Assembly (NCBI GenBank): GCA_963773625.1
Contig: CAVZCJ010000001.1
Location: 310,001-374,000, forward strand
Origin: DATARH01 sp963773625
Lineage (GTDB): Bacteria; Pseudomonadota; Alphaproteobacteria; ATCC43930; CGMCC-115725
Length of the DNA: 64,000 nt
Direction: 5' to 3'
The notes below the pieces were generated by a model, which did not search any database, had not been told where the DNA came from, and worked only from the letters and a program-made list of their open reading frames with translations. This document shows positions 1-9,208 of this stretch, in pieces (position 1 is the first letter of the stretch; each line of letters opens with the position of its first letter). The position numbers and the translations under genes are program-made.

Positions 1-39
1 CCAGGCGAGCGCTTCACGCGCGGACGCAATCTGTTCTAA
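1..39 (+). CDS. 3' end of an unidentified upstream gene (partial)
   Basis: The first 39 bases read as twelve codons ending PGERFTRGRNLF followed by TAA, entering from outside the window. The stop lies 33 bases before the GAPDH start, so it may be the preceding gene of a glycolytic operon (transketolase often sits there in relatives), but twelve residues are too few to identify it. Confidence 0.3.
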   Translation, partial: PGERFTRGRNLF

Positions 40-72
40 GCTGCGGCCCCGGCTTGGCGGAGGAGTGCGAAC

Positions 73-1083
73 ATGGCGATCAGGGTTGCAATCAACGGGT
101 TCGGCCGTATCGGTCGGTTGGTGATGCGCGCAGCCTTGGAGCATCCGGAAAAGCAGCTCGAAATCGTCGGCATCAACGATCTCGGCCCGGTCGCGACCAA
201 CGCGCACCTGCTCAAATACGACAGCGTGCACGGCCGCTTTCCCGGCGAGGTTACGTCGGGCGACAACTGGATGGACGCCGGGCAGGGCAAAATCCGCGTC
301 ACCGCCGAGCGCGACCCGGCGAAGCTGCCATGGAAGGAGCTTGGCGTCGACGTGGCGCTCGAATGCACCGGCATCTTCACCAAGCGCGAGGCTGCCGCGA
401 AACATCTCGAAGCCGGCGCCAAGAAGGTGATCATCTCGGCCCCGGCCGACGGCGTCGATTTCACCGTCGTCATGGGCGTCAATCACGAAGGGCTGAAGGC
501 CGACCACGCCGTCATCTCGAACGGCTCATGCACGACCAATTGCCTGGCGCCGGTCGCCTATGTGCTGAACCAGGGCATCGGCATCGAGCGCGGCTTCATG
601 ACGACGATCCATGCCTACACCGGCGACCAGAGCCTGCAGGACACGCTGCACAGCGATCTGCGCCGGGCGCGCGCGGCCGCGCTGTCGATGATCCCGACTT
701 CGACCGGCGCGGCGCGGGCGATCGGGGTGGTGCTGCCGGCGCTCAAAGGCAAGCTCGACGGCACCGCGATCCGCGTGCCGACCGCCAACGTGTCGCTGAT
801 CGACCTGACCTTCGACGCATCGCGCGACACCGACGCGGCCGAGGTCAATTCGCTGATGGAGGAAGCAGCGAAGTCGAACCGCCTCAAGGGCATCCTCGGC
901 ATCAACAACGCGCCCACCGTCTCGGTCGACTTCAACCACGATCCGCACAGTTCGACCTTCGACGTCACCCAGACCCAGGTGCTCGACAAGAAATTCGTCC
1001 GCGTCCTGTCCTGGTACGACAACGAATGGGGCTTCTCGAACCGCATGGTCGAGGTCGCGGCGCATTTTGGCGCGATGCACTGA
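73..1083 (+). CDS. gap: Glyceraldehyde-3-phosphate dehydrogenase
   Basis: Oxidises and phosphorylates glyceraldehyde-3-phosphate to 1,3-bisphosphoglycerate with NAD in cytoplasmic glycolysis/gluconeogenesis. The 336 residues match the usual family length and the frame is intact. Visible features are the N-terminal Rossmann motif INGFGRIGR (residues 8-16), the active-site SCTTNC with catalytic Cys153, His180 in the TIHAYT segment, and the C-terminal WYDNEWGFSNR signature. A good Shine-Dalgarno (GGAGGAG) precedes the ATG. It leads a cluster with a small unknown gene, class I aldolase and thiE, an order known from Rhodospirillales; pgk, which usually follows gap in relatives, is not seen here. 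Confidence 0.97.
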   Translation: MAIRVAINGFGRIGRLVMRAALEHPEKQLEIVGINDLGPVATNAHLLKYDSVHGRFPGEVTSGDNWMDAGQGKIRVTAERDPAKLPWKELGVDVALECTGIFTKREAAAKHLEAGAKKVIISAPADGVDFTVVMGVNHEGLKADHAVISNGSCTTNCLAPVAYVLNQGIGIERGFMTTIHAYTGDQSLQDTLHSDLRRARAAALSMIPTSTGAARAIGVVLPALKGKLDGTAIRVPTANVSLIDLTFDASRDTDAAEVNSLMEEAAKSNRLKGILGINNAPTVSVDFNHDPHSSTFDVTQTQVLDKKFVRVLSWYDNEWGFSNRMVEVAAHFGAMH

Positions 1084-1511
1084 GCAAACCCGGCGCCGCC
1101 CCTGCCATCGTCGTTCATTCGCTGATCCATGCGGTCGCGGCGCTCGAAGCCGCCGCCGGCCGTGACATCGTCCTGCTGAGCGCACCCGGCGCCGGGATCT
1201 ATGCCGGCGCCGGCTGGTGGCAGGCGCTGGTCGAGGCCGCGCACGCGGCTGTGCCGGCGGCGAAATTCGCCGCCATCCTCGATTGCGGCGACGATGCCGG
1301 CGCGGCGCAGGCGGCATTCCGAGCCAAGGCCGAGGCAGCGATCTTCACTGGCAGAGCCGATATTGCGGCGCAACTCACCGGGATCGCCGGGCAGCAAGGC
1401 GCGCGGCTGCTGACCGCTCGGCCCCAGCCGCTCCTCGATCTCGGCGAGCTATTCTTCGCCTCATCCGACACGCTGCGAGAGCGCTGCGCCGATGCCCTCG
1501 CCTCGGTTTGA
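1080..1511 (+). CDS. Conserved-looking hypothetical protein of the glycolytic cluster
   Basis: An Ala-rich protein of about 143 residues lying between gap and the aldolase gene. I do not recognise a named domain. The pattern IVVHSLIHAVAALEAAA, then LLSAPGAGIYAGAGWW, then AAILDCGDDAGAA suggests a small alternating alpha/beta fold with glycine turns. Small hypothetical genes of this type occur beside gap/fba in Rhodospirillales, so it is probably real. The start is unclear: no ATG/GTG/TTG lies in frame near the gap stop, and I use the CTG overlapping the gap TGA; an indel at the start is possible. Function unknown. Confidence 0.5.
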   Translation: MSKPGAAPAIVVHSLIHAVAALEAAAGRDIVLLSAPGAGIYAGAGWWQALVEAAHAAVPAAKFAAILDCGDDAGAAQAAFRAKAEAAIFTGRADIAAQLTGIAGQQGARLLTARPQPLLDLGELFFASSDTLRERCADALASV

Positions 1512-1620
1512 TCACCGCCCCGCGCCGGGTGTTCATCCTCGCCTCGGGGCCGGGGTTTTGCTAAAAAGGGTAGACACCATCGGCCGCCGAAAAGACGGAT
1601 TTCACACTGGAGTGATGATC

Positions 1621-2517
1621 ATGGCCAATGACCAGATGATGGCCCAAATGTCCAAGAAGGGCGGCTTTATCGCCGCCCTCGACCAAAGCGGCGGGTCGTC
1701 GCCGGGAGCGCTGCGCCTCTACGGCATTCCGGACAGCGCCTATAGCGGCGAGGCCGAGATGTTCCGGCTGATCCACCAGATGCGGGTGCGCATCATGACC
1801 GCTCCGGCCTTTACCGGCGACAAGGTCATCGGCGCGATCCTGTTCGAAGGCACGATGGACGGCGAGGTGCGCGGCAAGCCGACCGCGGCCTATCTGTGGG
1901 ATGAGAAGCAGGTCGTGCCATTTGTCAAAGTCGACCGCGGGCTTGAACCCGAAAAAGACGGTGTCCAGCTGATGCGGCCGATGCCGCAACTCGATCAGCT
2001 GTGCGACCGCGCGGCCAAGCTCGGCGTCTACGGCACCAAGATGCGCTCGGTGATCAATCTCGCGTCAAAAGAAGGGATCGCCGCGATCGTCGCGCAGCAG
2101 TTCGAGGTCGGCGAACGCATCGCACAACATGGGCTGATGCCGATCCTCGAACCCGAGGTCTCGATCAAAAGCCCGGACAAGAAGGGCGCCGAAGCGATCC
2201 TGTTCGACGAGTTGAAAAAGCGGACGGACGCGCTGCCGGCCGGCCGACAGGTCATGTTCAAGGTGACCCTGCCCGACGTCGCCGACCTATACAAGCCGCT
2301 GGTCGATCACCCTCGTGTCGCCCGGGTCGTCGCCCTCTCCGGCGGCTATGCCCGCGCCGACGCCTGCCAGCGGCTGGCCGTCAATCACGGCATGATCGCG
2401 AGCTTCTCGCGCGCGCTTGTCCAGGACCTTCGCGTTTCGATGAGCGACACCGAATTCGAGGTGGCGCTTGCCCAATCGATCGACGAGATCCACCGCGCCT
2501 CCACCGTGAAGGCGTGA
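1621..2517 (+). CDS. Fructose-bisphosphate aldolase, class I
   Basis: Cleaves fructose-1,6-bisphosphate to dihydroxyacetone phosphate and glyceraldehyde-3-phosphate through a Schiff-base lysine, without metal. The 298 residues begin with the bacterial class I signature GGFIAALDQSGGSSPGAL (residues 14-31); a lysine strand VMFKVTLP and the phosphate-binding stretch VVALSGGYARADAC follow. The frame is intact. The ATG at 1621 is chosen because homology begins immediately; two earlier in-frame codons (from 1492) lie in non-homologous sequence overlapping the previous gene. It belongs with gap in lower glycolysis. The class (I rather than metal-dependent II) is clear from the DQSGGS motif. Confidence 0.93.
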   Translation: MANDQMMAQMSKKGGFIAALDQSGGSSPGALRLYGIPDSAYSGEAEMFRLIHQMRVRIMTAPAFTGDKVIGAILFEGTMDGEVRGKPTAAYLWDEKQVVPFVKVDRGLEPEKDGVQLMRPMPQLDQLCDRAAKLGVYGTKMRSVINLASKEGIAAIVAQQFEVGERIAQHGLMPILEPEVSIKSPDKKGAEAILFDELKKRTDALPAGRQVMFKVTLPDVADLYKPLVDHPRVARVVALSGGYARADACQRLAVNHGMIASFSRALVQDLRVSMSDTEFEVALAQSIDEIHRASTVKA

Positions 2518-2563
2518 CTCTCGATATGCTTAACAAGATCGTCAAGATCTATCAGGGAAGAGA

Positions 2564-3234
2564 TTGATCTTGCTGACTGACGACAGCGGGCAACGACGCG
2601 TCTCTACCTGATCACGCCGCCGGCGTTCGACCCGCACGAGTTCGCGCCGCTGCTCGAAGCGGCGCTCTCGGGTGGCGACGTGGCGGCGGTGCAGCTCCGC
2701 CTCAAGGATGTCGACGACGAGGCGATCCGCGCCGCGGCGGCGCGGCTGCAGCCGATCGTCCAGGAGCACGGTGTCGCCTTCATCATGAACGACCGGCCGG
2801 ACCTCGCCGCCGAGCTCGATTGCGACGGCGTCCATGTCGGCGAGGAGGATTGGCCCTATGCCCGCGCACGGCAGGCGGTCGGTCCCGACCGCATCGTCGG
2901 CGTCACCTGCGGGTCGAGCCGGCACCGTGCGCTGGTGGCCAGCGAGGCCGGGGCCGATTACGTTGCCTTCGGCGCGTTCTTCCCGAGCACGACCAAGACC
3001 GGCGCCAAATACCACCCGACCCCTGAGGTGCTGCGCGACTGGTCGGAGATGACCGTGGTGCCGTGCTGCGCCATCGGCGGCATCACCCAGGAGAATTGCG
3101 GGCCGCTGGTCGAGGCCGGCGCCGATTTTCTCGCGGTCATCGGCGCGATCTGGAACTATCCGAAGGGACCGAAAGCCGCCGTCACCGAGTTCAACGCGGT
3201 CATCGCCAAATACGGGCGCGCCTTCGCCGCCTGA
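2564..3234 (+). CDS. thiE: Thiamine-phosphate synthase (5' end frameshifted)
   Basis: Joins the thiazole phosphate and HMP-pyrophosphate halves of thiamine to give thiamine phosphate in the cytosol. The TIM-barrel motifs are visible: YLITPP at the N-terminus, AVQLRLKD, IMNDRPDLA, DGVHVGEED, the pyrophosphate loop GAFFPSTTKTGA, and CAIGGI near the end. The reading frame of the body is open from about 2600, but the first ten codons are in another frame, consistent with one missing base near 2597. A TTG at 2564 with AGGGAAG upstream is a reasonable start. It follows fba by about 50 bases, as in related genomes, so it is likely cotranscribed. No THI-box riboswitch is evident. Confidence 0.85.
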
Positions 3235-3264
3235 CCGTCAACAAGACAACCTGCAGGGGGAGTG

Positions 3265-3822
3265 ATGCGCTGGCTTATCCTAGGGACGGCAATGGTGGCC
3301 TTGGCCACCCCGGCCCTCGCCGATTTCACGGTATCGTCGCCAAACGTCAAAAGCGGCAGTCCGATGGCGCTGGCTCAGGTGCTGCGCAGTTGCGGCGGGC
3401 AGAACCTTTCGCCGGCGCTGAACTGGTCGGGCGAGCCAGCCGGAACTCAGAGCTTCGCCGTGACGATGTTCGACAGCGACGCGCGCAACGGGACCGGCTG
3501 GTGGCACTGGACCGTGATCAATCTTCCGGCCTCGACACACGGCCTGCCCGCCGGTGCCGGCCGCGACAAATCAACGGATCTGCCGGCGGGAGCGGTTCAA
3601 GGCCGCACCGATTACGGGTTCTCGTACTATGGCGGTCCCTGCCCGCCGCCTGGCGACCATGCACATCATTACGAGATCACCGTGTACGCGCTGAAGGTGC
3701 CGTCGCTGTCGCTCGATGCCAAGACGCCGGGGGCACAAGTCGCGGCGAGCCTTAGCGCCAACGCGCTGGCGACAGCGAAAATCGTCGGGCCGGTACGAAC
3801 GGGCGAAATAGCGGCGCGGTAG
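3265..3822 (+). CDS. Secreted PEBP / YbhB-YbcL family protein
   Basis: A 185-residue phosphatidylethanolamine-binding-protein-like fold, a family of putative small-ligand binders whose bacterial role is poorly known. The first 20 residues (MRWLILGTAMVALATPALA) form a clear Sec signal peptide, so the protein is periplasmic. The family core is seen in NLSPALNWSGEPAGTQSFAVTMFDSDA, in WWHWTVINLPA, and in the GGPCPPPGDHAHHYEITVYAL stretch containing the conserved His residues. ATG at 3265 is preferred over GTG at 3262; both sit behind a strong GGGGGAG ribosome-binding site. The frame is intact. It is convergent with epmA, ending seven bases from it. Confidence 0.88.
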   Translation: MRWLILGTAMVALATPALADFTVSSPNVKSGSPMALAQVLRSCGGQNLSPALNWSGEPAGTQSFAVTMFDSDARNGTGWWHWTVINLPASTHGLPAGAGRDKSTDLPAGAVQGRTDYGFSYYGGPCPPPGDHAHHYEITVYALKVPSLSLDAKTPGAQVAASLSANALATAKIVGPVRTGEIAAR

Positions 3823-3829
3823 ATCGCGC

Positions 3830-4879
3830 TTAGCTCACCGGCGCCCACAACACGTCTTCGATGTGGGCGGCGCCGGTGCACAACATGACGAGACGGTCGA
3901 AGCCGAGGGCGATGCCGGCGCACTCTGGCAATCCGTGCTCGAGCGCGGCGAGGAAGTCCTCGTCGATGGGATAGGTTTTGCCATACAGCGACTGCTTCCT
4001 CGCCTGGTCGGCGCAGAAGCGGGCGCGCTGCTCCTCGGGGTCGGTCAACTCGGAGAACGCGTTGGCCAGTTCCAACCCGCAGACATAGAGCTCGAACCGC
4101 TCCGCAAGACAAGGATCGTCCGGCTTCCGCCGCGATAGCGCCGCCATCGAGACCGGATAGTCGTAAAGGATGGTCGGCGCACCGATACCGAGATGCGGCT
4201 CGATCCGATCGAGGAAGATGCGGAAATAAAGGCTCTCCCAATCGTCGCCGGGATGCGGGGCGATCCCGGCCTTCTCGGCCGCCGCGGCGAGGAGCGCGAG
4301 ATCGGGTCGCGCCGGATCGGGCGCGGTGGCGAGGATGTCGATGCCGGCGTAGCGGGTAAAGGCTTCGGCAACCGACAGGCGCTCGAACGGCAGCCGCGCG
4401 TCGGCCGTCTTGCCGTCGCGGGAAAGCGCTCTCGCGCCCGATGCCGCTTGCGCCGACCGCAGGAGCATCCCGCAATCCTCCATCAGATCGCGGTAGGTCG
4501 CGCCGGCGCGGTACCATTCGAGCATGGCGAATTCGGGGTGATGGGTCGCGCTGCGCTCGCCGTCGCGAAATACCGGCGCCAGTTGCCAGATGCGCTCCAT
4601 GCCGCCGCCGAGCAGCTTCTTCATCGCGAATTCGGGCGAGGTGTGGAGGTAGCGCGGTTTCGTCGTGCCGTCGCGCGGGTCGTGCAGCTCGGTCGCGAAG
4701 GCCTTGAGATGCGGCTCCAGCCCAGGACTGACCTGCAAGGCGGGCGTTTGCACCTCGATGAAGCCTTCTCGGGTAAAAAATTCGCGCACGGCGCTGAGGA
4801 TACGAGCGCGCACCGAGAGGTTTTCGCGCCGCGCCGCGAGCCGGTCGGGCCGCCACCATGGAGCCTCTTGCCCTCCCAT
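3830..4879 (-). CDS. epmA: Elongation factor P--(R)-beta-lysine ligase
   Basis: A truncated class II lysyl-tRNA-synthetase-like enzyme that attaches beta-lysine to the conserved lysine of elongation factor P. The 349 residues lack an anticodon-binding domain, as expected for the family. Class II motifs are visible: TPALQVSPGLEPHL near residue 50, the motif 2 region PVFRDGERSATHHPEFAMLEWY, and motif 3 GIALGFDRLVML close to the C-terminus. Its substrate gene efp starts 88 bases away on the opposite strand, giving a divergent pair. EpmB (lysine 2,3-aminomutase), usually encoded nearby, is not in this window. The frame is open well upstream, but homology begins at the chosen ATG. Confidence 0.93.
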   Translation of the reverse strand: MGGQEAPWWRPDRLAARRENLSVRARILSAVREFFTREGFIEVQTPALQVSPGLEPHLKAFATELHDPRDGTTKPRYLHTSPEFAMKKLLGGGMERIWQLAPVFRDGERSATHHPEFAMLEWYRAGATYRDLMEDCGMLLRSAQAASGARALSRDGKTADARLPFERLSVAEAFTRYAGIDILATAPDPARPDLALLAAAAEKAGIAPHPGDDWESLYFRIFLDRIEPHLGIGAPTILYDYPVSMAALSRRKPDDPCLAERFELYVCGLELANAFSELTDPEEQRARFCADQARKQSLYGKTYPIDEDFLAALEHGLPECAGIALGFDRLVMLCTGAAHIEDVLWAPVS

Positions 4880-4966
4880 TGCACTTCCCCCTTCACCGCC
4901 AAACTGATAGGAAACCGGCCCAACGCGGACCCCTGGTCCAACTCCCTCTGACGAGACCCGAGTGCC

Positions 4967-5533
4967 ATGAAGATCAACGCCATCGATATCAAGCCGGGCA
5001 ATGTGCTCGAACATCAGAACAAATTGTGGGTCGTGCTCAAGCGCGATCTGGTGCAGCCCGGCAAGGGCGGCTCTTTTGCCCAGGTCGAAATGCGCGATCT
5101 GCGCGGCGGCTCGAAGCTCAGCGAGCGCTTCCGCACCCAGGAAACCGTCGAGCGCGTGCGCCTGGACGAGAAGGACATGCAGTTCCTCTACATGGAGGGC
5201 GACATGGCGACCTTCATGGACAATGAGAGCTACGAGCAGGTGCAAGTGCCGCGCGAGACGATCGGCGACCCGGCCGATTTCCTCACCGACGGCATGATGT
5301 GCCAGGTAACACTCTACGAGGGCTTGCCGCTCTCGGTGCAATTGCCGCAGAGCGTGACGCTCGAGGTGGTCGAGGCCGACCCCGTGGTGCGCGGCCAGAC
5401 CGCGTCGTCGTCCTACAAGCCCGGCAAGCTCGAAAATGGCCGCCGGGTGATGATCCCGCCGCATATCGGCGCCGGCACCCGCATCGTCATCAACACCGCC
5501 GACGGCAGCTACATGGAGCGGGCCAAGGATTAG
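4967..5533 (+). CDS. efp: Elongation factor P
   Basis: Binds the ribosome between P and E sites and rescues stalling at consecutive prolines. The 188-residue length and three-domain composition are standard. The N-terminal KOW-like domain carries the modification loop QPGKGGSF, with Lys33 the probable beta-lysylation site for the divergently encoded EpmA. The C-terminal signature (KPGKLENGRRVMIPPHI, then GTRIVINTADGSYMERAKD) is complete. The frame is intact. The gene shares its short upstream region with epmA, which would allow common regulation. Confidence 0.97.
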   Translation: MKINAIDIKPGNVLEHQNKLWVVLKRDLVQPGKGGSFAQVEMRDLRGGSKLSERFRTQETVERVRLDEKDMQFLYMEGDMATFMDNESYEQVQVPRETIGDPADFLTDGMMCQVTLYEGLPLSVQLPQSVTLEVVEADPVVRGQTASSSYKPGKLENGRRVMIPPHIGAGTRIVINTADGSYMERAKD

Positions 5534-5587
5534 GCGCGCCACAGCGGCGGCACGCTCCCGCGCGAGCCCCTCGGAGGGGATTTCGAC

Positions 5588-6402
5588 GTGGCGGTTCGCT
5601 CGCCGGTGATCAATGTGATGGCGGCGGCCGCGCTGAAGGCCGCGCGGGGGCTTATCCGCGATTTCGGCGAGGTCGAACAGCTTCAGGTCTCGGTCAAGGG
5701 GCCGGGCGATTTCGTCTCCGCCGCCGACCTCAAGGCGGAGCGGACGCTGAAGGCCGAACTGAGCCGCGCGCGGCCCGGCTACGGCATGCTGTTCGAGGAG
5801 GAAGGCGCGATCGAAGGCAGCGACAAGCGCCATCGCTGGATCGTCGATCCGTTGGACGGCACCACCAATTTTCTCCACGGCGTCCCGCATTTCTGCATCT
5901 CGATCGGGCTGGAGCGCGACGGCGAGATCGTCGCCGGCGTGGTCTACGAGCCGACCCGCGACGAGCTCTACTGGGCCGAGAAGGGCGCCGGGGCCTATCT
6001 CAACGACCGGCGCCTGAGGGTTTCGGCGCGGCGTCAACTGGGCGAATGCGCTGATCGGCACCGGGATGCCGTTTCGCGACCGCGGCGATAAGGCGCTCTA
6101 CTCGGCGATCCTCAATTCGGTCATGACCGCGACCAGCGGGGTGCGGCGATTTGGCGCCGCCGCGCTCGACCTTGCCTATGTTGCCGCGGGGCGGCTCGAC
6201 GGGTTCTGGGAATTCGGCCTCCAACCCTGGGACATCGCCGCCGGGAATGCTATTGGTGCGCGAAGCCGGCGGCTATGTCAGTGACCTGTCCGGCGGACAG
6301 ACGATGATGACCAGCGGCGACGTCCTCGCGGCAAACGACCACCTTCACTTGCCGCTGGCGGCACTGATCCGCGAAGCGAGACGCGCGCCGGGCGACCGGT
6401 GA
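5588..6402 (+). CDS. Inositol monophosphatase family protein (SuhB-like), two frameshifts
   Basis: Mg-dependent phosphomonoesterase of the inositol monophosphatase fold, acting on inositol or related sugar phosphates; SuhB homologues also act in rRNA antitermination. Family motifs appear in order: the metal-binding MLFEEEG, WIVDPLDGTTNFLHGVPHF, and the C-terminal FGLQPWDIAAG. GTG at 5588 follows a strong CGGAGGGG site. Similarity runs through three frames: an extra G near 6043 (before the ANALIGTGMPFR segment) and an extra A near 6251 (inside PWDIAAG/MLLVREAGGY). Both restore an otherwise full-length protein of about 271 residues, so sequencing error is more likely than decay. It lies 55 bases after efp. 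Confidence 0.85.
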
Positions 6403-6464
6403 ATTTTCGGTGTTTCCAGTGGGCGCATCGGTTAGGGTGCGCTGCCTCTCGACAGCATTGAGGA

Positions 6465-6852
6465 ATGGGAGTCGCGATGGGGAATTCGCGCATCCCGGGC
6501 GGCAGAGCGATCGCGATCCTCGGCGCGCATCGCAGCGGTGCTGGCGGTGAGCGGACCGGTGCTCGGGGCCGACCCCATCCCACTGATCCCGCCCGCGGCG
6601 AACCCGCCCCGCAGCCGCCTCCGTCCCTGCCGGCGCACAAAGTCGCCGCTGCGGTAAAGCACACGCCCGGCGCCGGCGCACACCCAAACACGGCCGTTGA
6701 TCCCGCCGGCGGCGCTGCCCGATCGGCCGAGCCAATTGGGCCCTCCGCCGGCGCCGCGCGAGCCGCTGCCGATCGAAACCGATCTCTTGCCGCTGGGCTC
6801 ACCGCCCGCCTGCCTCAACTCCGCCCAAAGCCGCCGGCGAGCTGAGCGATGA
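6465..6852 (+). CDS. Possible secreted Pro/Ala-rich protein, reading frame unresolved
   Basis: Between the phosphatase gene and the ExbB-like gene lie about 450 bases. One frame shows a convincing signal-peptide core (ARIAAVLAVSGPVLGADP) followed by proline-rich text (IPLIPPAANPP, later RPLIPPAALPDRPSQLGPPPAP), but the pieces lie in different frames. The last possible stop overlaps the next ATG as ATGA. I think this was one small proline-rich exported protein translated with the envelope pair downstream, broken by indels. No domain is recognised and coding status is uncertain. Confidence 0.3.
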
Positions 6853-8008
6853 ACCGATCGGGGCGTTTCGTCGTCCGTATGGCGGTGTTCGTGCTGGCGG
6901 TCTGCGCGCTGGCCGGGGCGCTGTTCCGGCCGCTTGAGCACCGCGTTCATGGGCAATCCCGGGATCAACGGCGTCATCCTCGGCATCCTGCTTCTGCGGC
7001 ATCGTCTACATCTTCCGTCAGGTGTTGATGCTCAACCCGGAGATCGCCTGGATCGAGGATTTTCGCGAGCGCCTCGCCAATCGCGACCTGACCGCGCCGA
7101 GCGGCCCGGCGCCGCGCCTGCTGGCGTCGATGGCGCGGATGCTGACGACGCGGCAAGGCGGCCGGGTCAGCCTCTCGGCGACCTCGCTGCAGACGCTGCT
7201 CGACGGCATCGCGTCGCGGCTCGACGAGACCCGCGAGACCTCGCGCTACTTGATCGGCGTGCTGGTGTTCCTCGGCCTGCTCGGCACGTTCTACGGCCTG
7301 CTCGAGACGGTGCGCTCGGTCGGCGGGGTGATCGGCGGGCTCAACGTCTCGTCGAACGACCTCGCCCGCGCCTTCGCCGATCTGAAAACCGCGCTGGGAT
7401 CGCCGCTGCACGGCATGTCGACCGCCTTCAGCGCCTCGCTGTTCGGCCTCGCCGGCAGCCTGGTTCTCGGCTTTCTCGACCTCCAGGCCGGCCAGGCGCA
7501 GAACCGCTTCTACAACGACCTCGAAGAGTGGCTGTCGACCTATACGCGGCTGTCCTCGGGCGGGTTCGGCGATGGCGGCGACGGCTCGGTGCCGGCTTAT
7601 ATCCAGGCGCTCTTGGAGCAGACCGCCGACAGCCTCGAAAACCTGCAGCGCATCCTGGCGCGCAGCGAGGAAAGCCGGATCGGGGCGAATAGCGCTTTGC
7701 CGGGGTTGATCGACCGGCTCGGCACCCTTTCCGAGCACATGAAGGCCGGGCAAATGCTGATGGTGCGGCTGGCCGAGAACCAGATGGAGCTGAAGCCGTC
7801 GCTGACCCGCCTCGCGACAATCGCGGAGAATTCGACCGGGCAGGACGACGTGGTGCGTACGCATCTGCGCAACATCGAGGCTTACATGGCCAGGATGAGC
7901 GAGGACATCGTCGAGGGCCGGGCGCAGAGCGTCTCGGAACTGCGCGGCGAAATCCGCCTCCTGGCGCGCACCATCGCCGCGCTCACCGACGAAAGCAGTA
8001 GCCGCTAG
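6849..8008 (+). CDS. MotA/TolQ/ExbB-family membrane protein (two frameshifts)
   Basis: Inner-membrane subunit of a proton-driven stator-like complex. An N-terminal membrane segment (FVVRMAVFVLAVCALAGALF) is followed by a second (GVILGILLLGIVYIFRQV) and a cytoplasmic part. The typical large-family signature LIGVLVFLGLLGTFYGLLETV comes next, then TALGSPLHGMSTAFSASLFGLAGSLVLGFLDLQ, which matches the paired channel helices of ExbB/MotA proteins. The C-terminus is a long helical tail. Single extra bases near 6935 and 6997 break the first 50 codons. Six bases downstream is an OmpA/MotB-like partner, so the two probably form one complex. No TonB or flagellar genes are nearby, so the role is envelope energisation of unknown purpose. 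Confidence 0.75.
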
Positions 8009-8014
8009 ACCGTC

Positions 8015-9031
8015 ATGGCATTGAGCCGCAGCCGCACGCGCCGCTCCAGCATCGACATCTGGCCAGGATTTGTTGATGCTCTAGCGCAGCTATTGATGGT
8101 GATCATATTTATTTTATTGGTGTTTACCGTCGGCCAGTTCTACCTCTCTGACGCGCTGTCGGGCCGCGATCAGGCGCTGAAGGAGCTGCAGCAGAAGATC
8201 AGCGCGCTCGCCGACGAGCTGGCGCTCGAGAAACAGACCAGCGAGACCTGCGCGGCAACGCCGCCACCCTGGCGGCCCAGCTGAAGGCGGCGCAAGACGA
8301 GCGCGACGCGCTCAACGCCAAGCTCAGCGCCGCCGGGCAATTGAGCGACAGGCCAAGGATTTGCAGAACAAACTCGCCGCCGAGCAGCAGACGAGCCAGG
8401 CGGCGCGGGCGCAGGTCGAGCTCTTGACCGCGCAGATCGCCGCGCTCAAGGACCAGCTCGCCAAGGTCGCCGCCGCGCTCGACGTCTCCAACAAGCACGA
8501 TCAAGGACCAGCAGGGCCAGATCGTCGAGCTGGGCAAGAAGTTGAACCTCGCGCTTGCCACCAAGGTTGAGGAATTGGCCCGAGTACCGCTCGGAATTCT
8601 TCGGCAAGCTCAAGGAAATTCTCGGTGACCGGCCCGATATCCGCGTCGTCGGCGACCGCTTCGTGTTCCAGGCCGAGGTGCTGTTCGCGCCCGGCAAGGC
8701 CGACTTGACGCCAGGCGCGAAGCAGCAGCTCGCTCCGGTGTTTGCCGCGCTCAAGCAGATCGCCGCGCAAATCCCGCCCGACCTCAATTGGGTGTTGCAG
8801 GTCGACGGCCATACCGACCACCGGCCGATCCACAGCGACGAGTTCGCCTCGAACTGGGAATTGTCGACCGCCCGCGCGATCTCGGTGGTGCGCTATGCGA
8901 TCGAGCAGGGCATTCCGGCCAACCGGCTGGCCGCGACGGGTTATGCCGACAACCAGCCGATCGACACCGGCAATACCGAGGATGCCTATCAGCACAATCG
9001 CCGCATCGAGCTGAAGCTCACGCAGCGTTGA
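8015..9031 (+). CDS. OmpA/MotB-like peptidoglycan-binding protein (about four frameshifts)
   Basis: Partner of the preceding ExbB/MotA-like protein. A short basic N-terminus is followed by one transmembrane helix (FVDALAQLLMVIIFILLVFTVGQFYL) with an aspartate at its start, as in MotB/TolR-type subunits, where such an Asp carries protons. A long coiled coil (KELQQKISALADELALEKQ onward) spans the periplasm. The C-terminal OmpA domain shows EVLFAPGKADLTP, VDGHTDHRPI and TARAISVVRYAIEQGIPANRLAATGYADNQP, ending NRRIELKLTQR. The coiled-coil part is broken near 8248, 8355, 8503 and 8580; two of these need a missing base and two an extra C. The OmpA domain itself is in one clean frame. Confidence 0.8.
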
Positions 9032-9208
9032 AGGCGCCGCCGTCGCTACCGCGACAAATTTGGCGAGGCAAAATTGCAAGGCTGCGGTAAGATATCCGCA
9101 AGGCTCAAAGGCGGCGCGCCTTGATGGCACGTTGCCTTTTGTTGTCAAGGGCTTAAGAGCCAATTTGTTTGTGACCAGGCCAGTGCCGGAAGACCGAGAG
9201 GGAAGCAT

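Noticed and set aside
3830..6061. A very long minus-strand open frame covering efp and the phosphatase gene
   Set aside because: Only the part from 4879 down to 3830 is EpmA; the rest lies antisense to efp and the phosphatase gene and is an effect of GC-rich codon bias.
6432..6986. Gly/Arg-rich minus-strand frames between the phosphatase and ExbB-like genes
   Set aside because: Composition is that of shadow frames, and the plus strand has a better signal-peptide candidate and the real ExbB start.
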